Assembly (NCBI GenBank): GCA_964036155.1
Contig: OZ038422.1
Location: forward strand, 14,903,201-14,967,200
Direction of reading: 5' to 3'
Origin: Diploscapter coronatus
Lineage: Eukaryota; Nematoda; Chromadorea; Rhabditida; Rhabditidae
DNA length: 64,000 nt
The notes below the pieces were generated by a model. The model was not told where the DNA came from. It was given only the letters and a program-made list of their open reading frames with translations, and ran no database searches. The position numbers were made by a program, and so were the translations under genes. How positions within the stretch are numbered: position 1 is the stretch's first letter; each line of letters begins with the position of its first letter. This document shows, piece by piece, positions 11,264 to 22,066 of the stretch.

Positions 11264-12984
11264 CTAAACGTGTGTAGACGGTTTCTTGCATACGTAACTT
11301 CGCATGACCGTTCCGCACTCTGAAAAGTGAAGATATGGAAGGTAGGCATAATTTTATGCGACACAATACTTACCTACATTGTTCCACGACTCATACCTGA
11401 AACTTTAAAATTGGCAAGGCCATAGGTTGTGATTGAAAAAACTACAAGACATTATTTGTTTCATAAAATCGTATGAAATTTTATCGAACTGACTAGTGGG
11501 GATGAATTGTATTTTTCGTCGATGTTTCACTATCATGTCGCCATATAATTTATGGAATTCAAAATACTTACCACTCATGCTCGGTAATGATCTCATGGTG
11601 AGTCCTATCAGACGCAGTTTGAACGCATTTATCTTTGCTCATGTCGTCGGGTCGCCCCTTCGACCAGTTGACATAGTCGAAGGTAGTTTGATCAGACCAG
11701 GTCCAATTCTTGCCTAGATTTAAGACAATTAGCATTTCTAGGATCTTTAGGCTAACCATTCCACATTAAACCGATCCAGGTAAGGTGGTCCTTATCGTCT
11801 TGTTTCAAGCCGGTTCTCGCCAGGACTAAATGAGATTTCAAGGATAAGTTCGCAAAGTACGAATAGGCCGATTTTATGAATAATTTTCAGGAGAAAATAG
11901 TATGAGAAAGGTACCCAATTACCATTTACAAATGTATTCTCAGCCAGCGAATGAATGCTAGCCAAGTGTCCTCCCTGAGAGATGCAGAAATCATCTGCGT
12001 CTGCCCATTTTGCGCCGAAGAAAGTCTAAAACTTATTATTCCTTCAAAAAAATCCATTAACCTGCCTTGTAGCAAGAATCCGTCGGCACAAATAGGGTCC
12101 ATTCCTTGTCGCACTGCGGCCAACAGCCACCATTGCCGCAGGTTGGTGTTGGAGGACATGTTTGAACTGAATGTCGATTTTTAATATACTTTTCTAGAGA
12201 AAATACTGAAGAAAACCAATGATAACAGTAGAACTAGCAAGTTCAATAAAAAAAATAACAATAATACCCGGATAGCTCGGCTGAGGAGGACAGGTTGGTG
12301 GCCATATCGGAGACACTTTGCAGACGTAGGGCTTCCTGATGTTGCACAAGCCAGACACCCACATTCCGTCGGACATACGCTCTGTAGCGCAATCCATGCC
12401 GGTTTTGGGTTCGCCTATATTTCTCTCTTGAATCTGTTTTAAATACTCAAAGCAAGCAGATGGTGAGCGATCGCTTCGAAGCATAAGACATCTTTTCATG
12501 TAGGAAATTGTTTTAGAATTGTCGATAAGTTCATGGCATGAATTGTCAAATAGTACTAGCCTGGCGCCCAATTCAGATAGTTAGAGCTGCTATTGTCCGT
12601 CCAAACCCATTGGTCTGGGACCATCAGATCATTCAGACCGATCCAGAAATCAGTGGCATTTCGACTAGTGAAATAGTCGTCGGCGTGTTCTAAAAGTAAA
12701 AGGTTTCATTTTTTCAAGTGAACAATTTACCCAACAACAAATTGTTAGCGTATGCATTCGGAATCGAAGCTAAATTTCCCCCGAGAGCATTACACTGTTG
12801 TTCGGCGTAAAGATATTCCTCAAATATCGAATAGAATTGATAGCATCTAAAATTTAGAGAAATTTTCGTCTTTATCAGAAATCAAATAACCTTACATTTG
12901 ATGTTGAACGTCCAAAACTCCTCCAGGTGGGCAGGATTGAGAATAAGCAGACGAAATGAGTGCAAAGACTAGTGCTAGCCGCAT
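11264..12984 (-). CDS. Secreted protein with two C-type lectin domains
   Basis: Ten exons, high to low: 12984-12896, 12846-12731, 12689-12561, 12414-12268, 12166-12066, 12025-11923, 11825-11757, 11713-11572, 11396-11374, 11319-11264, giving 324 residues. Signal peptide MRLALVFALISSAYSQ; first C-type lectin domain at about 18-155 (WIGLNDLMVPDQWVW, NWAP, PYVCK), Cys-rich linker with CPPTPTCGNGGCWPQC, second domain at about 184-324 (HLASIHSLAENTFVN, WIGL, WTWSD, YVCKK). Exon phases match the gene at 482-2122, so the two are paralogues, though separated by 9 kb of unrelated genes. Two introns use GC instead of GT (GCTAGT after exon 3, GCAGGT after exon 5). The second GC site is needed because the neighbouring GT would shift the frame. 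The first domain has two potential N-glycosylation sites. Confidence 0.85.
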
Positions 12985-13725
12985 AATATTTAGCAACTTT
13001 TCCGTAAAATCAACGATTATGTGCAGAAATCGGTAGCCAATGTCTGAATCACAGATTGATTCCTATGTAAATGGGGGACTATAGAATAAAATATAAGGTA
13101 TAGAAATAACGTGCCGAAAACGCTGATAAAGTGATAGGGAAGGCATGGTTATAAACGGCAGTAATCAAATAGATAAAATTTGGAAAAATCAAACCAAATC
13201 GAATCGTGGCTACTGGTCCTGACCAGCGTCTTTTGGAGTGGAGTTTCGGGAAAAAATCGATGTGGGAAGTTGTTGGAGGTTTTAAAATTCAAAGAACTCC
13301 TTCGAAGTATTTTCCCTTTTCTAAAACATTCGTAGTTCCAGAAAGATGGCCTTTGAACTCATAAATAATAAAGCTCTATCAATTCCAATACAAAATCCTC
13401 TTCAATCTCATAAGTTCAAGTCAACTCTGCCAACTCCCTGTCTGAAATTTAACGGAAGTCTTCCAGCTCTGTTAGTTTACTTTCGCTCTTTGGTTAGAGT
13501 TGATTTTGGTTATTCAGTGATAACGCTATACTACAGGCCATGCTTTTGCATTCAGCAATGATGCAGACGCATTCGTTATTACCCGGAGATGAACCATTTA
13601 TTATGCCTCTTTTCATAGATCTGCACAAATCAATTTAAACCTAGCGATTCGTTCCCGATGTTAGCATATGAAAGCTAAACCAATCAATTTGTCAAATATG
13701 TAGGTTATTTTGTACAATGAAAAAA
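12985..13725. other. Intergenic
   Basis: 5' flank of the second lectin gene and 3' flank of the secreted-protein gene. The 71-codon frame at 13346-13561 on the plus strand has no family features and I do not count it. A CTGATAAAG site near 13119 could be a GATA-factor site for the lectin gene. Confidence 0.4.
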
Positions 13726-14513
13726 TCAGTCAACATTGATGATGGAGGATAATGCCTGGTTCTTGAGCAGCAATATTTCTGCGGATACTCGACTCTGAAA
13801 TTATCGATTTTTTAAGACCACTAATTTATTCTGAACCTTAGCTTCTTGTTCAATTTTCATCATTCTCTTCAGCTCTCGTCGAGGTAGCATGAATCGAGCA
13901 ATGTACTGAATTGTGCGAATCGTTTTAGCCATAAGCAAGGTTCCAAACCATGGTTTCCTGGCGCAGATTATCGTCCAATTCTGGCTTCGTTGTCAGAGTC
14001 GTGTCCACTGCCGTTGAGAATAGACTTCGGGACTGAAATGTGAAATTTGTCTGAATTGAAAAATTCAAGCGTACGAATTCTCCATTCTTAATCATTCTAA
14101 ATCGAAGCCATGTTGCGAGCTTCACAATCTTGTCATATTCGAATTCTCTGATGCGGTTGACGTCTAGCTGAAGACAGACATGTCTTGATAAATTGAAGAA
14201 ATGATGCATACACTCTTGACCGCCTTGGAAAGAATTTCAGCGAGTTTTTCGATCTTCTCAGATTTGGAGATTGATGAGTTCCTGATGAAGCTGTTCAACT
14301 GAATTTTCAAGATTATGCAAACTACTTGAAAAGGATCTTACCTGCTGATCATGGTATTCATCGAACGGTACAATTCGGTTTTCGACGATATAAACTGAAA
14401 TTTCCAAATCTGTTTTCAAGAATTAAAAAAAAAAAAAACCCCATACCATCTCCATGAAGGGACCAACATACAGCAACAATCGCCGATAATACCAGTAATA
14501 TCGTCTGTGCCAT
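13726..14513 (-). CDS. Unrecognised secreted helical protein
   Basis: Seven exons, high to low: 14513-14447, 14394-14342, 14298-14212, 14167-14075, 14032-13949, 13905-13837, 13794-13726, giving 173 residues. The frame stays open through all seven exons and every intron is GT...AG and 30-52 bp long, which argues for a real gene. Residues 1-18 (MAQTILLVLSAIVAVCWS) are a signal peptide. The rest is charged and predicted mostly helical (KSEKIEKLAEILSKAVKS, RRELKRMMKIEQEAK), with no cysteine in the mature part. The size, signal peptide and helical content recall small secreted nematode proteins of the DUF148/SXP type, but I do not see a family signature and leave it unnamed. Alternative models could read through the last two introns. 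Confidence 0.6.
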
Positions 14514-15966
14514 GTTGTCAAAATCTCAGAAATTTCACAAATCCACTACGTTGACGAGTCCAACTATCAAATTTCTTTGTTAGCGATTGTTTATATCAAA
14601 TCTAGTCGAGTCTTAAGTCCAACGAATCTCGGTGCCAGGCGGAGACAACGCATTTTTAGCTTGTTTTTGATATCAAAATGTCGAAATTTCTGTCTGGCAA
14701 CGTGAAAAACTCCTAATTTTCTAGCGAAGCGAAGGTGTCGAGGGCCAGAAATAAAAGAGGAACGAGACTGGACCCTGTCTCGAAATGATGGATGGAGGAC
14801 TTTTAGTATTGGGATTTGCAGGTAGATGATGAATAGCTTACAAACGCACTCACTACGGGACATCTAGCAAAACACAGCCGGCGCAAAGGGCATAGAACCT
14901 GGATAGCTCATTTTTGAAAAAAAGTCGAGGTTTCGTCTAAAGTTCAAGAAGTCAGCGAGATTTAGTTTATTTTCCGCTTTACAGGAAGAGCTGTATCTGA
15001 GCATTTTTCGAGAACTATTTCTGCAGACGAGCAATATTAGAAAGAATTTAACATCCAAATAGAAAAATAATTGAAAACTTGCAGAAAATTATTGAGCCAT
15101 AAAAATGTGCTGGACTAAAAAAACAAAGAAATTGAAGGACCCATCATTTTCGTTAAGATGCTTTATGTTGTTGTTATCAGCTTAGACCCTATCAACAGCA
15201 AGCCAAGCGACTTTTCAGTGTAAGATGTATGTGCAGGTATCTGGCTTTACTGAATTTAAAGATTGTATCGAAATTGTTTAGTATATCAGTTTGAGAAACG
15301 CTGGAGAAGGATAGTTTCCAGAAACCTTTAACTTGGGTCAATTCAAATCAAACTATACATTAGCTAAAACAAGCAATAAAATCTATTCATTCTGGTGCAA
15401 TAAGTTATTCGAAAAAAAAGTTGAAAAAGGAAGGAGATTATCAATTCTAAAACTCATGAAGAATCGAATAGGTCGAAAATTGAGGTTCGGGCGAATTTCA
15501 AGGATTTCCTTGAGTAACATATCAATGACAGGGATGATTTAGGTGACAACAGGCAACTGACGCGAATTTCAGCGGCAAAATGAGCTCAAAACCGCCGATT
15601 GAAACGTCGTTTTCTCTGCAGAGATGTGCAGAAAATGAACGCTGAAAAGCGCGCCATTCCAACTCAAAACAAAAGCCGACATTTCAAGGCGCTTCAAATC
15701 GCAAGTCCAGTTTAAAATTTCAACTCAAATAAAGTACAAGAATGCATGAAAGATGTAAAATTAATATTTATTTAAAACTAAATAATAAATTACTACAATA
15801 AAAAATGATGTACAGGAAATAAATTAGAGATAATTTAAGAGGCTTGCTTAAAAGTTAAAGCGATGCAAATTTCGAACGGTTACAACATTTCGAAAAAAAC
15901 AAGGTAGTCAAAATCTTTTCGAGAAGATTGAAAGACTTTCTCGTAAATCTCTAATCCCCAAATTCT
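14514..15966. other. Intergenic or unresolved gene remnant
   Basis: Two minus-strand open frames abut here (15058-14864, starting MDVKFFLILLVC, and 14863-14591). The first begins like a signal peptide, and a TTTTGCTAG acceptor sits between them, so a small gene is possible, but no consistent splice chain could be built. The rest is AT-rich. From about 15782 the sequence is the 3' flank of gene A and is duplicated at about 17979. Confidence 0.25.
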
Positions 15967-17298
15967 TCAACCTGTCACTACACAAGTAACAGCAGTAATG
16001 ACTCTAGTTCCAGCATCGTTCGTAAACGTCCATTCCAAATTCTCATTGCACATGAGAACTGCCGTGATTGAGTTGGGCACGTCGTCCATCGCATCTACTA
16101 TAGTCCCTGCAGTCCCCCTGTTGAACTAAAAAATTCTAAATTCATTATTTTAACCTGAAAAATCTAGAAAACATTAATTTCAAAATAAGCTAATTTTACA
16201 TATCAATTAGTGATTTAAAAACGTGGATTGTGATCTAGTGGGACGACTGACTTTGAATTAAGCACGAGAATGTACGAAATTGATTAAAAATTAGATTTTT
16301 TCACTAATTAATAAATAATAAAATTAATTAGAGTGATTTTCACCTGAATTGTAGCGCCTTGGCCCGCACAGGTCATCCTCCGTATCGCACACGGCCCAGA
16401 CATCGTATCGATAGTGTCAGGATTGAAGCCTGTTTCCCACGGGTTGTCGCTCGTTATTTCTTTAACTTTTTTATTTTTAAAAATAATCTATGGAAATTTA
16501 TTACCTGGCGTGTTTCGAGTACATCGGAGGCAAGCTGAAAGAATTAAATGACAATTTTCAAACGTTAAATAAACACCATATTGAAGAAAAAATCACCGAG
16601 CTCATCATCGACATTTTGAAAAATTCATTCAATTATTGTCGGCAACTAATTTAAAAAAAAAAAATGAAGTTACAATATTGGTGATGGACAGGGATGTACG
16701 AACCCAGAAATTAATTAATGTCCGAGTCCGTACATCCCCTGCTTATGATTCAGAAATATTATTATTGAACATGTAGCAGATGCATTCGAAGGTTTAAATA
16801 TGTGAAGATCGAAGTTGGAATCAATAGGGAGACAGCAAATTTTCGCGTGCTGATGGACTTGGTAATTAAATGAAAAAGAATAATTTATAACTTGAGATTT
16901 TTGAATAAATTCACGCGTACCTGATCCTGGTGTCGTCGTTGTGGGCGTCGTTGTTGTGGGCATCGTTGTCGTGGGTGTTGTTGTTGTGGGTGCCACTGTT
17001 GTCGTGGGTGTTGTTGTTGTGGGTGCCACTGTTGTCGTGGGTGTTGTTGTTGTAGGTGCTTGAGTTGTTACAGGATCAGTAACCGGCCCCACATCAGTAG
17101 TAGGATTCACTGGATTTACTATTATTCGAGCTTAAACAATAAGGTTTCACCAGGCTCCGTGGTTTCGTCTGGAGGTAAAGTTGGATCAGGGTCAGGCGTA
17201 GTGAGCATAACGTCCGAAAGTGGTCTCGTGGGCATACAGGATAGCACAAATGAGGATAATTGTAGGAAAAATACAAATTTGACAGAGAGCATTTTCAT
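15967..17298 (-). CDS. C6-domain secreted protein with Thr-rich stalk (gene A)
   Basis: Five exons, high to low: 17298-17151, 17109-16921, 16534-16505, 16459-16344, 16125-15967, giving 213 residues. Signal peptide about 1-20, then C21 in a C-x-x-T motif, a mucin-like stalk at about 30-112 containing a 33-bp minisatellite (11-residue unit APTTTTPTTTV), and one C6 domain at 113-213. Its six cysteines are at about 114, 117, 146, 153, 187 and 209 (ACLRC ... PCAIRRMTC ... VLMCN ... AVTC). The C6 domain is a presumed extracellular nematode module of unknown function. The protein is probably secreted and O-glycosylated. The intron before exon 4 ends in AAAG rather than a strong TTTCAG. The 3' half is nearly identical to gene B while the stalk is unrelated. 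Confidence 0.8.
16921..17060 (-). repeat. 33-bp minisatellite coding the Thr-rich stalk of gene A
   Basis: A 33-nt unit (coding APTTTTPTTTV) is repeated two to three times and degrades into shorter PTTTT units towards the 3' end. It is in frame, so unit gain or loss changes stalk length only. Confidence 0.7.
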
Positions 17299-18238
17299 GC
17301 TGACGAGGAATTGATTTGGAAGGGGGCTGATACGCTGCGCGCGCGTGCGTATCTCTTGAAGCTTCCAATCGAATGCGATTGATTTGGTTTGGGAGAAAGT
17401 GGTAGACTTGTTGGCCAAAGATGAAAAAACTGCCGCTGACAGAAGTGGGATGGTTCATTAAAATGGAACTTTAATTTAATAATGATTAGTCAAAGTTGTG
17501 ACTTCTCAAATGGGGAAAGATTGCCTGTCACCGGAGAAGATTAATGACCATGAGAGAACGTGTTCAATGACATCGATGACCTACGAATAGAATCAAATCA
17601 AATCAGCGTAAAGCAAAGCAGATAATATGATTTTTGAACCAATTTTTTTTATTAACATCGAATTTATCATTCGTAAAGTTCGGTGGGTGAAGTGAATGAA
17701 CAATCGAAAGTCAGACAGAAGTAGTTAGTAAATAAATCCTCGCAATATAAATGTGTTGTTAAGAAATGTTTATGAAATAACTTTTTTTTTTTTAAATAAA
17801 GCATTATTGTTTTTGTACCGGATGGAGTTGATAAATAGCTTATTATTTGTTCAATAGGAAAAAATTTCGTAAAGTTTGAGCATCCACCTAATATAATAGA
17901 GCAACCAAATTCAGATATTTTCACCAACAGCAACAATAACAATAACAATAAAAATAAAATTAATATTTTCACGACCTAACAATAAATTACTACAATAAAC
18001 AATGTACAGAAAATAAATTAGAGATAGTTTAAGAGGCTTGCTTGAAGCTTAATCTGCTGCGCGATTTGATAAACTACCTTTTCTAAAAGACTAACATTTG
18101 TGTGTCATTTATAGAAAAGTATAGCCGTGCAATATTTCAAACAGAAATTTAGGAAAAGAAAGATCCTTTTAGGAGATAAAATGTACTTCTGAGGCTGGAA
18201 TGATTTGGCTTTAAACAAATTTCTAATCTCCAAATTCT
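17299..18238. other. Intergenic between genes A and B
   Basis: It contains the promoter side of gene A and, from about 17979, the 3' flank of gene B, which matches the 3' flank of gene A (15782 onward). A (CAA/CAG/AAT)n-rich stretch lies at about 17925-17960. Confidence 0.5.
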
Positions 18239-19257
18239 TTAACCTGTTACTATACAAGTAATAGCAGTAATGACTCTAGTTTCACCATCCTTCGTAAAAG
18301 TCCATTCCAAATTATCAGTGCACATGAGAACTGCCGTGATTGAGTTGGGCACGTCATCCATCGCATCTACTATAGTCCCTGCAGCCCCCCTGTTGAACTA
18401 AAAAATTCTAAATTCATTATTTTAACCTGGAAAATCTAGAAAACATTAATTTCAAAATAAGCTAATTTTACATATCAATTAGTGATTTAAAAACGTGGAT
18501 TGTGATCTAGTGGGACGACTGACTTTGAATTAAGCACGAGAATGTACGAAATTGATTAAAAATTAGATTTTTTCACTAATTAATAAATAATAAAATTAAT
18601 TAGAGTGGTTTTCACCTGAATTGTAGCGCCTTGGCCCGCACAGGTCATCCTCCGTATCGCACACGGCCCAGACATCGTATCGATAGTGTCAGGATTGAAG
18701 CCTGTTTCCCACGGGTTGTCGCTCGTTATTTCTTTAACTTTTTTGTTTTTAAAAATAATCTATGGAAATTTATTACCTGGCGTGTTTCGAGTACATCGGA
18801 GGCAAGCTGAAAGAATTTGAATGACAATTTTCAAACGTTAATAAATAAACACCATCTTGAAAAGAGTCGCCAAACTCATCGTCGTCATTTCGAAAAATTC
18901 ATTAAATTATTGTCGGCAACTAATTTAAAAAAAGAAACAAAGAAGTTACCACATTGGTGATGGGTAAGCAGGATGGATTTGAAAGGAGATAGTTGAAAAC
19001 TTGCCTGCAACTTGTGCTACAGTTGTACTAGTTGTTGTAGGTGTTGTCGTTGATTCTCCAGCTTTCATAGTGGTCGGATCATCAGTTACTGGATTCATGA
19101 CCGTTGTCTCCCCAGGCATTACTGTTGTGGCCATTGGTTCTTCAGGAGGTAAAGTTGGTAGAACCGTGAAGGCCTCATCTGGGGGCACCGTGGAGATACA
19201 ACAAAGGATGATGGAGCATGATTGAAAGAAGATGACCCAATAGAGATGAGATTTCAT
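18239..19257 (-). CDS. C6-domain secreted protein with Thr-rich stalk (gene B)
   Basis: Four exons, high to low: 19257-19005, 18806-18777, 18731-18616, 18397-18239, giving 185 residues. Signal peptide about 1-19 (MKSHLYWVIFFQSCSIILC), C-x-x-T motif (CISTVPP), a Thr/Val/Met-rich stalk to about residue 84, and a C6 domain at 85-185 with the same ACLRC...C...C...C...C pattern as gene A. The start at 19257 is the first ATG; an upstream TTG is not needed. The first intron has a GC donor in perfect GC-AG context (CAG|GCAAGT). Exon 3 is identical to exon 4 of gene A, and the following 218-bp intron differs from gene A at about two positions. The last exon differs at about twelve positions. Confidence 0.8.
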
Positions 19258-19331
19258 TTTCAACGAATTGGAGAAATTAGATTATTTATTTCTGACTGAA
19301 GACTGTTAAATGGAGAAGGCCATTCTAGTCA

Positions 19332-19341
19332 GTTTTATATA
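19332..19341 (-). promoter_or_regulatory. TATA box of gene B
   Basis: CCTATATAAAACTG on the minus strand, about 75 bp before the start codon of gene B, a spacing like that of the TATA boxes of H2-H6. Confidence 0.5.
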
Positions 19342-20273
19342 GGAACTCGTCTGAAGAAGTCGACGTAGATGTTACAAAAATTCAGATTGAAGGCCATCAG
19401 AATCGTGAAAGTGACGAATTTTCTGAGACGAAAAGATCGTTAGAGGCATCTGGTGTGATAAAATTGAGAAAAGTCGCATTTTACCAAAGGCTAAAAATGG
19501 GTACTAGGGAAAATTGTAATAAGTGGCAAAATGATGACCAACGTAGCCGTCCCAATTGGAATTTTCTATCTAATAAACTCTTCTCATCATAAGATCAAGG
19601 ATATCCAACGAGAGAAATATGTAAAATTAGTAATATATCAATAGTGAAAGTTGCTTTCGCGTTAGAATATTCGCACGTTTCAGATTTCTGAAGATTTTGT
19701 ACTTTCAGATATTGAATGGAACCTTTCAATTTCAGAGCGAAGAATATGGAGTAACATTTTATATACTGGTTAAATGTGACAATACCAATATGCTCTCTCA
19801 AGCTTCTATAATCTTTAGAGTTTCTATGATTTAAAAAATGATACCACACGAAAAGTAAGAAATGATGAAAAAAAGATCGATTTATTCAAGCTTGAATATT
19901 TTCGTAATTTTAATCTCACTGACACATAAAAGAAATTTTAGCATGCTATGGTCAAGCATCGGAACTTGAAGATCGAGACAAACTTCCACGAGGTGCAAAT
20001 AACTCTGACTTGATGAGTATGATCATATACTATCTAGATATTACTATTCTTCTTCATTGAAAATTGATCTGATGAAAAGTAAATTATCTTCTTCCGGATT
20101 AATTTTTACGCTATTTATTTCAAAGTTCATTTATTCGAGGATACAACACTTTATTCAATAAATGGTCAAATAAGTTAAACATCATCGGGGATTGATTGAG
20201 ATAAATATGAGACCACAACAGATTCGTAAAATTAGCTAAGATCAATAAATTACTAATTATTAGTTAAGAGTAG

Positions 20274-20362
20274 GGCTCCTAGAAAAGACACCGGTTTTCT
20301 CTTTTCCTATCTTGCCTCCCCATACTATTTCTTAGAAAAACCGGCGTCTTTTTCTATTAGCC
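20274..20362. mobile_element. Foldback (hAT-like) MITE, element 2
   Basis: An 89-bp inverted-repeat element with ends GGCTCCTAGAAAAGACACC and (complement) GGCTAATAGAAAAAGACGCC. It is flanked by the exact 8-bp direct repeat AAGAGTAG (20266-20273 and 20363-20370). The loop carries CCCATACTATTTC. The paralogous sequence at about 26775-26800 has a single AAGAGTAG and no element, an empty site. An 8-bp duplication is the hallmark of hAT transposases; no transposase is encoded. Confidence 0.88.
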
Positions 20363-20801
20363 AAGAGTAGAAATCTCTAATCGATTTTAGATTAGATTAT
20401 TACGCATAAAGATGACTGGTCGAAAAATTTATACAAATTGCTAGAACACTACCTCGCTAATTATGAATAGGTCTATCAAAATGTGAAGGAGTTTCATATG
20501 TTACGAAGAAATCTGATTACAATTTCTACATCATTTGACTGCAAATGAACCCAATAAAGTACATTTTTAGAGGTTAAATCGAATATAGAAAGGCGCTACA
20601 CGGTCACAAAACTAATTGTAAGTTGCTAACGTTAAATTTTAGATACCGTTTGATCTGAATAACAGATAGTCTAGTTAGAAATAGGTTGTGTTGTCATTAG
20701 TGATACCATAATTTAGCTGAGCTATTTTTCTAAAGAAGCATGGTAAACTCGTTACCTTTGTCTAATATAGTGATCGAATAAAATAGCCCAGTAGCAGACC
20801 T

Positions 20802-22066
20802 TTAAGGAGGCGGAAGAGCGAAACAACGAATTTCTGAAACGACGACGAATGGCCCCATCTCAATTTGATATCCCCACATTTCATCCTGACCACAAGTTAG
20901 AACAACGTCGGATTGAGTTTGAGGACCCATGTCGTCTCCTACGTTATATCGCTCTTGTGCAACCTAAATTGCAATTGGTGAAAACATGAAACTATCCCAA
21001 AATATGAACAAGTGAAGTCATAAGAAAAACAAATGCATGCGAGGATTCTTTGCAATGAGGAATAATGTAAGAAACGATTTTTCCCATCTCCCAACATTAC
21101 ACGTTTTCGCCCCAGTTTATTTGCTTATGCAATATTTTCATGATTACGTTTGATGAGGAGAAAATTTCATCATTTTCGAGAATAACTTACATTGCGAAGT
21201 TCTATGTATGGACTGGTTCCAGCCTCAGACGCACATACAAACGAGAATGTGGCACAAGGCTCAGCCATTCCATCGTACATGCTTGATTGAAAAGGAATGG
21301 TTTCACCGAAACCCATATCATCGTCGTCCAATATCATAAGATCGGTAGGTTGGCATTTTTGACAGGCTAAGATAATTCGATTGAAATTTATTGCTCTTGA
21401 AAACATGTTTAGATTTTACTAGTTCTTTCGATTCTAACTTGTTTGGATTTCACATTAAAGGAATGATGAAAAATTATCTTCTGTTGAGTCCAAAAATCTT
21501 GAAAATCAAAAAAATGGATGAGAAAGAATAAATGAATAGTTTTATGTCGCTCTTTCCCTTTCAAATACAAATTTTACGTTTCCAGCACCCAAAATTACAT
21601 ACACCACTTTTAACTTCCAAGTTTTATGGGCCAAAAGACTATTTGAAAATCTCAAGCCTTCAACCTATGCGAAATAAGATGAGAATGATAGGGAAAAAAT
21701 TATTTCTCTTATATTTCTCATTGTTCTATGACTTGAATGGTTGAGGTGTCCAAGTTGTCGATCAAATAATAAAATTTCTAATTGACATAAAATTTTCATA
21801 CCTGCTGGAGTTACTGGGGCCTCTGTGGTTTGAGTGGTCGGAGGTTGAGTGGTCGGAGTCTGAGTGGTCGGAGTCTGAGTGGTCGGAGCCTGAGTGGTCG
21901 GAGCTTCAGTTGTGGGTTCTGTAGTTTCTTCAGCTTCAGTGGTTCCTTCTGTGGGTAAGGTCGGTAAAGTTGTGGTGACATCTGGTGAAGGTACGGTTTG
22001 AAAGCAGCAATACACAAAAGTGCACCATTGAATTAACACAATCGAATAGACAAGAAGATTCTTCAT
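20802..22066 (-). CDS. C6-domain secreted protein with Thr-rich stalk (gene C)
   Basis: Three exons, high to low: 22066-21802, 21366-21191, 20963-20802, giving 200 residues. Signal peptide about 1-20, then CFQTVPSPD, and a stalk of Thr/Glu followed by a 15-bp repeat coding PTTQx (about residues 57-80). The C6 domain at about 89-200 shows ACQKC, EPCATFSFVC, VVLTC and EIRC. The first 55 residues are nearly identical to gene D, as are the last nine (RCFALPPP-stop) and the 3' flank, but the domain core is only moderately similar. The acidic DDDD insert after the CxxC is shared with D. Confidence 0.82.
21827..21905 (-). repeat. 15-bp repeats coding the PTTQx stalk of gene C
   Basis: About five in-frame copies of a 15-nt unit (GTGGTCGGAGTCTGA in plus-strand reading). 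They are exonic and code Pro-Thr-Thr-Gln-X. Copies differ at one or two bases. Confidence 0.75.

Larger units (their letters stand above)
19258..20801. other. Intergenic between genes B and C
   Basis: It holds a TATA box for gene B (19332-19341), a foldback element (20274-20362) and, from about 20380 to 20800, the 3' flank of gene C, which is repeated downstream of genes D and E. I see no gene. Confidence 0.5.

Noticed and set aside
11885..11915. AAAATAGTATGAGAAAG, resembling the complement of the foldback core
   Set aside because: No inverted arms or target duplication around it; it lies in a lectin intron and may be a relic or chance.
13346..13561. 71-codon plus-strand frame
   Set aside because: No signal peptide, domain or splice partner; intergenic between two minus-strand genes.
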